A stretch of 64,000 bases of DNA from Streptomyces sp. AM 4-1-1. GTDB lineage: Bacteria; Actinomycetota; Actinomycetes; Streptomycetales; Streptomycetaceae. This document shows, one piece after another, positions 43,899 through 53,494 of this stretch. The stretch covers positions 4,402,001 to 4,466,000 of the forward strand of contig NZ_CP119145.1 in NCBI RefSeq assembly GCF_029167625.1, in the 5' to 3' direction. The first letter of the stretch is position 1, and every line of letters begins with the position of its first letter. Both the position numbers and the translations under genes were made by a program. The notes beneath the pieces are model-generated. The model had not been told where the DNA came from. It worked only from the letters and a program-made list of their open reading frames with translations, and ran no database searches.

Positions 43899-43948
43899 GA
43901 CGCCCGGTCGGCCGCGCCCCGCACAGGGGGCGCGGCCGACCGGGCGTC
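43899..43948. terminator. Bidirectional 22-bp terminator hairpin
   Basis: 43899-43920 pairs perfectly with 43927-43948 around loop gcacag. It lies between the convergent aldo/keto reductase and pip genes. Confidence 0.85.
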
Positions 43949-44098
43949 GTACGGTGCGTGACACGCCCGTTCCGTACGCGGGGCCTGTACGCAGGGTCTG
44001 TACGCGAAGTGCGTCATGCGGCCCGTCGGCGCCCGTGCCGTGACATCGCGCCCCGGTGTGCGTACCGCGTCCCCCAAGAGGTCACCGCGCCCGTGCCC

Positions 44099-45070
44099 TC
44101 ACCGCCGCGCGAACCGGTCCAGGGCCGCCAGCACCGCGCGGCTCGTCGCCGGCCCGCCCAGATGCCCCGCGTCCTCGATCACGGTCAGCTCCGCGTCCGG
44201 CCAGGCGCGGACCAGCTCCCAGGCGGTGGACAGCGGGCCGCCGAGGTCGAAACGGCCGTGCACCAGCGCACCCGGGATGCCCGCCAGCCGCCCCGCGTCA
44301 CGGATCAGCGCGCCCTCCTCCAGCCACGCGCCGTGCGAGAAGTAGTGCGTGCAGATCCGGACCAGCGCCTGCCGCGCCGGACCCGGCCGGCCGCTGTACG
44401 GGGCGGGGCCCGTGTACGTCTCCTGGGAGAGCACCGCGTCCTCCCAGGCGCACCAGTCGGCGGTCGCCCGGTCCCGCACCGCCGCGTCGGGACTCTCCAT
44501 GAGCCGGGCGTACGCGGCGGGCAGCTCGTCGTCCCGCACGCCCTCCGGCGCGCCCGCGCGGAACCGGTCCCACGCCTCCGGGAAGATCCGCCCCACGCCC
44601 CGGTACAGCCAGTCGGTCTCGCTGCGCCGGGTCGTCGTCACCGCCGGGATCACGATCTCCGAGACCCTTTCCGGGTGCCGCTCGGCGTACGCGAGGATCA
44701 GCGTCGACCCCCAGGAACCGCCGTACAGCAGCCAGCGGTCGATGCCCAGACGGACGCGCAGCCGCTCCATGTCGGCGATCAGATGGTCCGTGGTGTTGAC
44801 GCTCATGTCGGTGGCCGGGTCGCTCGCGTGCGGGGTGGAGCGCCCACAGCCGCGCTGGTCGAAGAGGACGACCCGGTACAGCTCGGGGTCGAAGTGCCGC
44901 CGGTGGTGCGGGGTGCAGCCGGACCCGGGGCCACCGTGCACGACGAGGGCGGGCTTGCCGTCCGGGTTGCCGCAGACCTCCCAGTGGACGAGGTTGCCGT
45001 CACCGACCGCCAGCATCCCCTGGTCGTACGGTTCGATGGGCGGGTACATCTCGTCGGGCCGGCGGTCCAC
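44099..45070 (-). CDS. pip: Proline iminopeptidase
   Basis: A 323-aa alpha/beta hydrolase (peptidase family S33) that removes N-terminal proline from peptides. Oxyanion region HGGPGSG, DQRGCGRS, the nucleophile elbow GGSWGSTL (Ser), Asp in HGRFDLGG and His in DAGHLGG are all present. GTG 45070 has AAGGGAG 8 bases upstream, extending the conserved MYPPIEPYDQG start by eight residues. It is cytoplasmic. It is divergent from the cupin gene. Confidence 0.92.
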   Translation of the reverse strand: MDRRPDEMYPPIEPYDQGMLAVGDGNLVHWEVCGNPDGKPALVVHGGPGSGCTPHHRRHFDPELYRVVLFDQRGCGRSTPHASDPATDMSVNTTDHLIADMERLRVRLGIDRWLLYGGSWGSTLILAYAERHPERVSEIVIPAVTTTRRSETDWLYRGVGRIFPEAWDRFRAGAPEGVRDDELPAAYARLMESPDAAVRDRATADWCAWEDAVLSQETYTGPAPYSGRPGPARQALVRICTHYFSHGAWLEEGALIRDAGRLAGIPGALVHGRFDLGGPLSTAWELVRAWPDAELTVIEDAGHLGGPATSRAVLAALDRFARR

Positions 45071-45161
45071 GGTCTGGTCTCCCTTGTTCGGTCGGACGCC
45101 CAGCGTACGAGCGCGCACCCGGTCCCCGCGCCCCGCTTTCCGGGCGGCGTAGCCTGGGACG

Positions 45162-45668
45162 GTGACCGCCATTCCGCAGGTACTCGCCGTACTCGACGGC
45201 CTGTTGACCGCCGCAGCCCCGGACGCCCGTGGCGCGCTCTGGCAACTGGCCGAGCAGGGACGGGAGTTGGACGCCAATTTGGTACGGCTGCCGCCGGGCG
45301 CCGAGGTCGGTGAGCATCAGGAGGACGTGCTGGACGTGCTCGTGGTGGTCATCGCGGGCAGTGGCCGGATCGGCATCGGTCCCGACGCGGTGACCGCCGT
45401 CCCCACCACGGTGGTCTGGCTGCCGCGCACCTCGCGCCGCGCGGTGACGGCGGGCCCGGACGGGCTCGCCTATCTGACCGTCCACCGCCGCCGTCCCGGG
45501 CTCACGATCGCGTCCGCCCCGGCCTCGGGGCGCGCCCCGGCGCCGCTGTACGAGGGGGGCGAGCCGCCCTGCATGCTGGACCGGGTCTGCCCGGCCTGCG
45601 GGAGGCTCCCGCAGGAGTCGGCGCCGAAGTTCTGCAGCGAGTGCGGGGAGCGTTACCCGGACCGCTGA
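45162..45668 (+). CDS. Cupin-like protein with C-terminal zinc ribbon
   Basis: A 168-aa protein. The middle shows a small beta-barrel pattern (ANLVRLPPGAEVGEHQEDVLDV, VVVIAGSGRIGIG, VWLPRTSRRAV) typical of cupin stress or sensor proteins. Residues about 143-163 have two CxxC pairs (CPACGR, CSECGE), a zinc ribbon. A role in binding a small ligand or nucleic acid is a guess. GTG 45162. Its last 16 nt overlap the convergent SGNH remnant. Confidence 0.65.
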   Translation: MTAIPQVLAVLDGLLTAAAPDARGALWQLAEQGRELDANLVRLPPGAEVGEHQEDVLDVLVVVIAGSGRIGIGPDAVTAVPTTVVWLPRTSRRAVTAGPDGLAYLTVHRRRPGLTIASAPASGRAPAPLYEGGEPPCMLDRVCPACGRLPQESAPKFCSECGERYPDR

Positions 45669-46042
45669 GCGTCGGCCGGAGCGGGCCGGCCGTGGCGGTC
45701 GCGCGCCGCGTACGGGCCGCCCGGCGACCATGGCTGGCGCGTCGCGTCCGCGAAGGAGCCCGTCGGCTTGTGTTCGCCGGCCGGGCCGTGACGGGTGCCG
45801 TCGTAGGTGTCCGCGTGGATGTCGTACGCCGTCGGGTGCGAGGCCGGCAGCAGGGGCGAGCCCGGTTCGTCGAGGTCGGCGACGGTCTTGCCGAGGAGCC
45901 CGTCGAAGCGGTCGCACTCGGCGGCGAACGGGGCGTCGGTCTCGGCTCGTACGTCGGGGATGACGGGCAGCAGTACGGCGCGGACGCCCGGGTCGCCGGC
46001 GCGGCCCATGGTCATGGAATCGCCGACGAACAGGAATCGCAT
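45653..46042 (-). pseudogene. SGNH/GDSL hydrolase with large internal deletion
   Basis: A 129-aa reading frame. The first 17 residues, MRFLFVGDSMTMGRAGD, are a normal SGNH block I (GDSM, nucleophile Ser). The next residues, PGVRAVLLPVIPDVRAETDA, belong near the C-terminal third of full-length SGNH hydrolases of about 230 aa. Blocks II and III (Gly and Asn of the oxyanion hole) are therefore missing through an in-frame deletion of roughly 100 codons. The usual D-x-x-H end appears as YDGTRHGPAGEHK, with the His displaced by one position. Probably inactive even though it can be translated. Confidence 0.7.
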
Positions 46043-46100
46043 GCCGCGATCATCTCCGATCGGTGACCGGGCCCGTGACGTGACGGTGGAGACTGGGCGC

Positions 46101-47102
46101 ATGCGTTCGTACCCGATTGCCTCCGGAGCCGCCGCGCTGTTCCTCCTCGCGGGGGCGGGCGCGGCCCCGGCCGTCGCCGAGGGTCCGGGCCCCGCCGACC
46201 GGAGCTTCACCATCGAGGACCCCCGGATCACCGAGTCCAGCGGGCTCGCCGCCAGCCGTCTCCACCCGGGCGTCTACTGGACGCACAACGACAGCGACGA
46301 CGGCCCGTACGTCTTCGCCGTGGACTCGCGGACCGGGAAGACCGTCGCGACGGTCACCATGCTGGGCGTGGGGGAGCCGCGCGACGTGGAGGCGATATCC
46401 ATCGGCCCCGACGGCAATGTGTACGTCGGGGACATCGGTGACAACCTGGACGGCACCTGGGACCACGTCTGGATCTACCGCTTCCCCGAGCCGAGGGAAC
46501 TGAAGGACACCACGGTCCGGGCCACGCAGTTCGTCGTGCGGTACGCGGACGGGCCGCGCAACGCGGAGGCGCTGATGGTCCACCCGCGCACCGGCCGGGT
46601 CTACATCGCCTCGAAGAACGAGGACGGCGGCGGGCTCTACGAGGGCCCGGAGCGGTTGACGACCGGCTCCGCCAACGTGTTCCGTCGGGTGGGCGAGGTG
46701 CCGTGGGTGACGGACGGGGCGTTCTCACCGGACGGTACGGAGCTGGTGCTGCGCTCGTACTTCAGCGCCCGGGGCTACGCGTTCGAGAACGGGCGGCTGG
46801 GCGCCGACCACCGGATCGCCGCGCCGTTCCAGCGGCAGGCCGAATCGGTGACGTACACGGCCGACGGCACCGGGCTGATGTTCGGCTCGGAGGGGAAGCG
46901 GAGCGGTGTGGTGCGGGTGGATGTGGAGGGCGGTGCGAAGGCCGGGGGGAGCGATGGGGCATCATCACCGTCGTCGCGCGCGTCCGGAGCGGCGTCCCCG
47001 GACGGCGGCGGCGGGCGGGGCGGTGCGACGACGGGTGTGCTCGTCCTCGGCGGCCTGGCCGTGCTGGTCTTCGGACTGAGACGTCGTGGGGGAAAGAAGT
47101 GA
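46101..47102 (+). CDS. Secreted beta-propeller protein with C-terminal anchor
   Basis: A 333-aa protein. The signal peptide is residues 1 to about 26. The body repeats propeller-like strands (WTHNDSDDGPYVFAVDSRTG, VEAISIGPDGNVYVGDIGDN, NAEALMVHPRTGRVYIASKN, AFSPDGTELVLRSY). After a Ser/Gly-rich linker a hydrophobic segment (TTGVLVLGGLAVLVFGL) and RRRGGKK form a membrane anchor. The family is unknown; related actinobacterial proteins are called WD40-like or esterase-like without proof. ATG 46101. Confidence 0.72.
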   Translation: MRSYPIASGAAALFLLAGAGAAPAVAEGPGPADRSFTIEDPRITESSGLAASRLHPGVYWTHNDSDDGPYVFAVDSRTGKTVATVTMLGVGEPRDVEAISIGPDGNVYVGDIGDNLDGTWDHVWIYRFPEPRELKDTTVRATQFVVRYADGPRNAEALMVHPRTGRVYIASKNEDGGGLYEGPERLTTGSANVFRRVGEVPWVTDGAFSPDGTELVLRSYFSARGYAFENGRLGADHRIAAPFQRQAESVTYTADGTGLMFGSEGKRSGVVRVDVEGGAKAGGSDGASSPSSRASGAASPDGGGGRGGATTGVLVLGGLAVLVFGLRRRGGKK

Positions 47103-47181
47103 GCGGTGGCCGGAGCGCGGGAACGCCAGGGCCCCGGAAGCGGTGACAGTGGAGGGGTCGGAAGCGGTGGTTACGGTGGAC

Positions 47182-47706
47182 ATGGGTGGGCGAACGGTGG
47201 CGGGCGACGGGCCCGAGGACTTCTCCACGGCGCGGCTCGACGCGCTCGCGTTGCGCGTCGAGCACGCCGACGAGATGGCCGCGGTCCTCGCCGACCCGGC
47301 CCTGCACACGTACATCGGCGGCAGCCCGGCCGGGCCGGACGAGCTGCGGGCCCGGTACGTCCGGCAGACCGCCGGTTCGCCGGACCCCTCGGAACGCTGG
47401 TGGAACTGGGTGCTCCAGGTCCGTGACGAGGGCCGGCTGGCCGGATACGTCCAGGCCACGACGGTCGGCTCACGGGCGGAGATCGCCTGGGTGATCGGCA
47501 CCGGATGGCAGGGCAACGGCTACGCGAAGGAGGCCGCGGCCGGGCTCGTCGCGCACCTGCTGGAGGAGCGGAACGGAATCCGTACCGTCATCGCGCACAT
47601 CCACCCGGACCACGGGGCCTCGGCGGCCGTGGCCGCCGCCGCCGGGCTCACGCCGACCGACGAGTGGGAGGACGGCGAGCTGCGCTGGCGCCGGGGTCCG
47701 GCCTGA
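47182..47706 (+). CDS. GNAT family N-acetyltransferase
   Basis: A 174-aa acetyltransferase of the RimJ-like group. It has LRVEHADEMAAVLADPALHTYIGG at the N-terminus, the acetyl-CoA motif WQGNGYAKEA (Q/RxxGxG/A) and a C-terminal HIHPDHGASAAVAAAAGL. The substrate is unknown. The start is uncertain: ATG 47182 follows GGTGGAC, while GTG 47143 is in the same frame and gives 13 more residues. Confidence 0.8.
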   Translation: MGGRTVAGDGPEDFSTARLDALALRVEHADEMAAVLADPALHTYIGGSPAGPDELRARYVRQTAGSPDPSERWWNWVLQVRDEGRLAGYVQATTVGSRAEIAWVIGTGWQGNGYAKEAAAGLVAHLLEERNGIRTVIAHIHPDHGASAAVAAAAGLTPTDEWEDGELRWRRGPA

Positions 47707-47766
47707 GGCTCCCCGGGCACGCCCGGTGTGCGTACGGGCGGGTGCCCGACGGCCGGGGCGCGGGGC

Positions 47767-48378
47767 TCAGCCCCGGGGCCGTCCGGTCCGCAGCAGCTCC
47801 TCGACGTCCAGGGTGACCTCGGCGCCGATGGAGGCGGGCAGGACGAGCTTCTGGCCTGCGGCGTACACCTCGTGTCCGGCGTAGTCGCTGCTCATCGGCT
47901 CGGTCAGGACATGCAACCGGGCGTGTTTGCGGTTGACGATGACGTAGACCGGGATCTTCGCCTCCGCGTAAGTGGCGACCTTGTTCCGCAGGCCGTTGTT
48001 GTAGTTGCTGGAGGTGACCTCCAGCACGAGACGGAAGACCGCCGGGTCGTAACAGCCGTTTTCGAGCAGGTGTTCGTCGAGATCGGCGTCGACTAGGGAG
48101 AGATCGGGGATGGCGTAGTCCTCGGGGCCGCTCGGCAGCCATACGCCGATCCCCTGGAGGACTCGGGACTCTTCGGCGTGGAGGCCGGCGGCGATGAATG
48201 GGATCATGAGTGTGGTCAGTACGTCGGCGTGCGAAGCGTTCGGGGGTGGGGCCACGGTGATGACGCCTCCGATGATCTCGACGCGGTAGCCCGGATGTTG
48301 CCGCGTGAGCCTGTTGGCCGTATCGAGCAGGGGTTCCGGCTCGTCGTCACAGGGATGCTCGACCGCTGCTGCGGACAT
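47767..48378 (-). CDS. Uma2 family (DUF820) putative endonuclease
   Basis: A 203-aa PD-(D/E)XK-fold protein. Core: IPDLSLVDADL (catalytic Asp region), VLEVTSSNYNNGLRNKVATYAEAKIPVYVIVN (E-x-T and Lys) and a C-terminal domain. Uma2 proteins are abundant in cyanobacteria and Streptomyces; endonuclease activity is predicted rather than shown for most. ATG 48378. It is monocistronic and convergent with the GNAT gene. Confidence 0.88.
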   Translation of the reverse strand: MSAAAVEHPCDDEPEPLLDTANRLTRQHPGYRVEIIGGVITVAPPPNASHADVLTTLMIPFIAAGLHAEESRVLQGIGVWLPSGPEDYAIPDLSLVDADLDEHLLENGCYDPAVFRLVLEVTSSNYNNGLRNKVATYAEAKIPVYVIVNRKHARLHVLTEPMSSDYAGHEVYAAGQKLVLPASIGAEVTLDVEELLRTGRPRG

Positions 48379-48480
48379 TGCGGACCTCCCGGGTGGCTGT
48401 CGTCGAGAACATCATCGTAGGACCGACGCCCGTGCGTGTCCCGGATGCGGGCCGCACACCCTGTCGGGTGGCGGCAGAAA

Positions 48481-48513
48481 GCCCCGGGTGACGCCTGCGC
48501 GTCCGCCCGGGGC
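48481..48513 (-). terminator. serC terminator
   Basis: gccccggg (48481-48488) pairs with cccggggc (48506-48513). Read on the minus strand it is followed by tttct, the usual intrinsic layout, 20 nt past the serC stop. Confidence 0.85.
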
Positions 48514-48533
48514 CCCTTCCGTGAGTGTGACCG

Positions 48534-50076
<1,543 letters not shown>

Positions 50077-50757
50077 TCAGGACAGCGGCTCCGGTGTCCT
50101 CGCCGCGTCGACGGCCGCCACCTCGGGTGGTGCGCCGGGGGCGTACCCGGCGGGCGCGGCGGCGGCCGCGGCGCGGGCCGTCGACAGGGCGTGCAGATGC
50201 TGTACGAGCGTGATCAGCACGTACTTGCTCGACGACCGGTCCCGCGCGTCGCACTCCACGAGCGGTACGTCGTCCCCGAGGTCCAGCGCCTCCCGGATCT
50301 GCTGTTCGGTGTGGAGCGGGCCGCCGAAGTCGTTGCAGGCGACGATGAACGGCGTGCCGTGGTGTTCCAGCCGGTCGATGGCGTACCACGAGTCGGCGAG
50401 CCGCCGGGTGTCGACGAGCACGACGGCACCGAGAGTGCCGGAGAACAGCCGGTCCCACAGGAACCAGAAGCGTTCCTGTCCGGGCGCGCCGAAGAGGTAC
50501 AGCACCGAGCGTGCGTCGAGTGTGATGCGGCCGAAGTCGAAGGCGACCGTGGTGGACGTCTTCGACTGGACGCCGTCGAGGTGGTCGACGGCCTCCCCCG
50601 CGCGGGTCATGGTCTCCTCCGTGTTGAGCGGACGGATCTCGCTCACGGATCGGACCATGGTGGTCTTGCCGACCCCGAAGCCGCCGACGACCACGATCTT
50701 CAGACCGTTGTCGGCCGTCGCCCTCAGGGTGGCGCGGTCAGAGATTGCGGAGTCCAA
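50077..50757 (-). CDS. cvnD: Conservon GTPase-like protein CvnD
   Basis: A 226-aa Ras-like ATP/GTP-binding protein. Walker A GGFGVGKTT (residues about 25-33), the G3-like LFGAPGQERF, and CNDFGG where a NKxD motif would stand. It ends in an Ala/Pro-rich tail. In conservons CvnD is the switch that works with the CvnA kinase-like protein and the CvnB roadblock protein at the membrane. It overlaps cvnC by 20 nt. No cytochrome P450 gene (cvnE/F) follows. Confidence 0.93.
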   Translation of the reverse strand: MDSAISDRATLRATADNGLKIVVVGGFGVGKTTMVRSVSEIRPLNTEETMTRAGEAVDHLDGVQSKTSTTVAFDFGRITLDARSVLYLFGAPGQERFWFLWDRLFSGTLGAVVLVDTRRLADSWYAIDRLEHHGTPFIVACNDFGGPLHTEQQIREALDLGDDVPLVECDARDRSSSKYVLITLVQHLHALSTARAAAAAAPAGYAPGAPPEVAAVDAARTPEPLS

Positions 50758-51106
50758 CGAGCACCTGCTCCAGGATGTCGGGGTCGGGGAGCCTGTCCGC
50801 GACCCGGGCCGTACGCGGGTGACGGGCGCTGATCCGGCCGGTGTCGAGCAGATCGCAGAGCATGATCCGCACGATGCTGACCGGGAGCCCGAGGCTCGCG
50901 GAGATCTCGACGACCGCGGTGGGGTGGTCGCACATCCGCAGGATCGCGACGTGCTCCGACTGCATGCCGGGGGTCGGCTCGCACTCGGCGACCACGAGTG
51001 TCACCAGGTCCCACGCGGCCGAATCGGACCGGCTACGGCCACCGGTGAGGGTGTACAGCCGGTCCGGGTCGTCGTCCCGCCCGGGGCGGTGGCGCGGGCC
51101 CGTCAT
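50738..51106 (-). CDS. cvnC: Conservon protein CvnC (DUF742)
   Basis: A 122-aa DUF742 protein with a winged-helix-like fold: DRLYTLTGGRSR, LVTLVVAECEPTPGMQSEHVAIL, SIVRIMLCDLLDTGRI and DILEQVLVGLRNL at the end. It is the third component of the conservon signalling complex. ATG 51106 overlaps the cvnB stop by 4 nt. Confidence 0.93.
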   Translation of the reverse strand: MTGPRHRPGRDDDPDRLYTLTGGRSRSDSAAWDLVTLVVAECEPTPGMQSEHVAILRMCDHPTAVVEISASLGLPVSIVRIMLCDLLDTGRISARHPRTARVADRLPDPDILEQVLVGLRNL

Positions 51107-51531
51107 ACGCCCGCGGCCGTGTCGGCGGCGGACGGCGTGCGCGGCGGGGCGCTGAGGTGTTCGCCGAGCTGTTCGACGAGTTCGCTCATGTTGTGCCCGA
51201 CGAGGCCGACGTCCGACTCCTCGGACGCGACGACCGCGAGGTGGGCGCCGGCGCCCGCCTCGACGATGAACAGCACCCCGCCGTAGAACTCCGTCATCGC
51301 GGACCGCACACCACCGCTGCCGTCACCGAACTCCACGGACGCGCCGTGCGACAGGCTCTGGATGCCGGCGGAGATCGCCGCGAGCTGGTCGGCCTGGTCG
51401 ACGGAGAGTTCCGGTGTGCGGCACAGCTTGAGGCCGTCTCGGGAGAGGACGAGGGCGTGGCGGGTGCCGGGCGTGCGCTCAAGCAGCCCCTCCAGCAGCC
51501 AGTTGAGCTTCTCGTCGGTGGTCGCGGTCAT
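51103..51531 (-). CDS. cvnB: Conservon roadblock/LC7 protein CvnB
   Basis: A 142-aa roadblock/LC7 protein, the likely activator or partner of the CvnD GTPase. Core: LNWLLEGLLERTPGTRHALVLSRDGL, LAAISAGIQSLSHGAS, GGVLFIVEAGAGAHLAVVA and VGLVGHNMSELVEQLGEHL. ATG 51531 overlaps the cvnA stop by 4 nt; an AAGG motif lies upstream. Confidence 0.93.
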   Translation of the reverse strand: MTATTDEKLNWLLEGLLERTPGTRHALVLSRDGLKLCRTPELSVDQADQLAAISAGIQSLSHGASVEFGDGSGGVRSAMTEFYGGVLFIVEAGAGAHLAVVASEESDVGLVGHNMSELVEQLGEHLSAPPRTPSAADTAAGV

Positions 51532-53192
51532 GGGGTGTTGCCTTCCGGGTGCGGGGACTTGGCCCGTACGGCCTGGCGGAAACTGCTGAAGCGGTCCGCC
51601 TGGGTCTTCGGATCGGACGTACGGGGCCGTGAGGGTTCGTCGGAGTCGGGGGAGCCCGCCGCGGCGGCGTTGCGGGACTCCGCGGCGGCGAGCGTCCGGC
51701 CGCGGCGGCGCTTGGGCAGGCCGCTCTCGCCGAACCGGGTCGGGATGCCGGTGGTGGTGTCGGAGGACGTGTCCGCGGGGGGCGCGGTCTCCCCGGACCA
51801 CTCGGTGGGGGCGCCGCTCGCCGAGTACGGGGAGGCCCCGGGGTACGAGGAGGTCGCGGTGTCCGTGGTGGACGAGGTCTTCGGGATGTACGGGGAGTGC
51901 GGGAGGTTCGTGGGGTGCGAGGTGTCCGCCGCCTTCGCGGCCGCCTCCGTGGCGGCCGTCTCGTGGGTGGGCTCCGGCTCCAGGGCCGCACGCCCCGCCG
52001 CTGTCGGTGACGCCGTGAGGGCGGGTACGGGCGCGGGCGTGCGCGCGATGAGCTCCTGCGGGAGCATCATCAGCGCGCCCGTGCCGCCGCGCGCGGACGG
52101 CCGGTACGACACGGTGAGGCCGTGCTTGCGCGACAGCCGGCCGACGACGGCGAGACCGAGGCGGGTGCCGGAGAGGGCGCCGAGGTCCTGGTTCTCCGAG
52201 GACACGGCGTGCTCGGCCCGGCGGAGCTGTACATCGCTCATCACCAGGCCGCTGTCCTCGACGGTGATCACGATACCGGCGGGGACCTCTTCGACGTACA
52301 CATGCACTTCGGCGGTGGGCGGCGAGAAGTTGGCCGCGTTGTCGAGCAGTTCGGCGAGGGCGTGCATGACGCCCTCGGCCGCGTGGCCCGCGATGGCCAC
52401 ATCGCTGGTCGAGTGCAGACGGACCCGCTGGTAGCCGCCGATCCGGCCCATCGCGCCGCGCAGGATGGACTCCATCACGATGGGCTTCGCCCAGCGGCGG
52501 CCGGACCGGGCGCCGGTCAGCACGGCGATGGAGTCGGCGAGCCGTCCCGCCTGGGCGGTGCGGTGGTCCAGGTGCAGCAGATCACCCAGCACGTCCTCGG
52601 CGGTGTGCCGGTGCTCCATCTCGCGCAGGTCGGCGAGCATGCTCGTGGCCAGGGCCTGCATGCGGCCCGCCGCGTTGGCGCAGGAGGCGATGGCGGCGGA
52701 GCGCTCGGTCTCGGCGCGGGTGGTGCGGGCCCGCGCCCGTTCGGCCTCGATGGTGAGCCGCGCGGTCTCCTGAGCGGCTTCCTCCGCGATCCGCGCGACC
52801 TCGGCGGCGGCGGCCTCGGCGATACGCCTGGCCTCGGCGGTCGCCTCGGCGTTGACCCGGGCGGTCTCGGCCGACGCGGCCGCCCTGATGCGGGCGGTGT
52901 CGGTGGTGAAGCGCTGCGCCTCGACGGCGGAGGCCGAGACGAGGCGCGCGCTCTCCGCGGTGAAGCGCTGCGTGTCGGCGGCGAGCTTGGCCCGCAGGGC
53001 GCGCGAGGTGCGGACGGTGTGGACGGTGACGGCCATGGCCACCGACAGGAGCGCGGCGGCAGAGCCCGCCCCCCAGGTGAGTGTGGTCCGTATCGAGACG
53101 GGGGCGGCGAGTACCGCCCACAGACACAGGGAACCGGTGACGGCCGCCGTGACCAGCAGGGCCAGCGCGGTCGGCCGGAATGAGGGGCGCAA
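51528..53192 (-). CDS. cvnA: Conservon histidine-kinase-like protein CvnA
   Basis: A 554-aa membrane sensor. Two helices at residues about 7-57 anchor it. An Ala/Glu/Arg-rich coiled coil (about 65-170) follows, then a HATPase_c domain with N-box LAELLDNAANFSPP, VEDSGLVM and GTRLGLAVVGRLSRKHG. The last 170 residues are a disordered Thr/Ser/Pro-rich tail. There is no large extracellular sensor domain, unlike CvnA proteins with a nitrate/nitrite-sensing region. It heads the four-gene operon. Confidence 0.9.
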   Translation of the reverse strand: MRPSFRPTALALLVTAAVTGSLCLWAVLAAPVSIRTTLTWGAGSAAALLSVAMAVTVHTVRTSRALRAKLAADTQRFTAESARLVSASAVEAQRFTTDTARIRAAASAETARVNAEATAEARRIAEAAAAEVARIAEEAAQETARLTIEAERARARTTRAETERSAAIASCANAAGRMQALATSMLADLREMEHRHTAEDVLGDLLHLDHRTAQAGRLADSIAVLTGARSGRRWAKPIVMESILRGAMGRIGGYQRVRLHSTSDVAIAGHAAEGVMHALAELLDNAANFSPPTAEVHVYVEEVPAGIVITVEDSGLVMSDVQLRRAEHAVSSENQDLGALSGTRLGLAVVGRLSRKHGLTVSYRPSARGGTGALMMLPQELIARTPAPVPALTASPTAAGRAALEPEPTHETAATEAAAKAADTSHPTNLPHSPYIPKTSSTTDTATSSYPGASPYSASGAPTEWSGETAPPADTSSDTTTGIPTRFGESGLPKRRRGRTLAAAESRNAAAAGSPDSDEPSRPRTSDPKTQADRFSSFRQAVRAKSPHPEGNTP

Positions 53193-53494
53193 TCGGAGTC
53201 CTCGGGAGCGGACGGGACGGGACGGGGCAGATCGGGTGGTTCGGTACAGGGAGGGTGAAGCGCGATATCCGGAGCTGTTAATTCACGATCAAGTGGTGGT
53301 CACTATAGGAGAATTGACGAACCGTTTGGGTGATTCCCATGGTCACTTCCGTTCAACGAGGGATCTGCCTTCATCGTTTTGGCAAAGTGTGGCTGAAAAG
53401 CATCGAACCGTTTTCCGTGACTTCCACCGAATTTCCGGCGTATGAGGTCCGGGCGGAACCGGTGGTCGCGGCCGGGGGACGGCATCCTGAAGTC
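53193..53494. promoter_or_regulatory. Divergent promoter region cvnA / FAD oxidoreductase
   Basis: About 300 nt, much less GC-rich than the flanks around 53265-53420 (for example ctgttaattcacgatcaag, 53273-53291). It must hold promoters for both sides. No specific operator was recognised. Confidence 0.5.
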
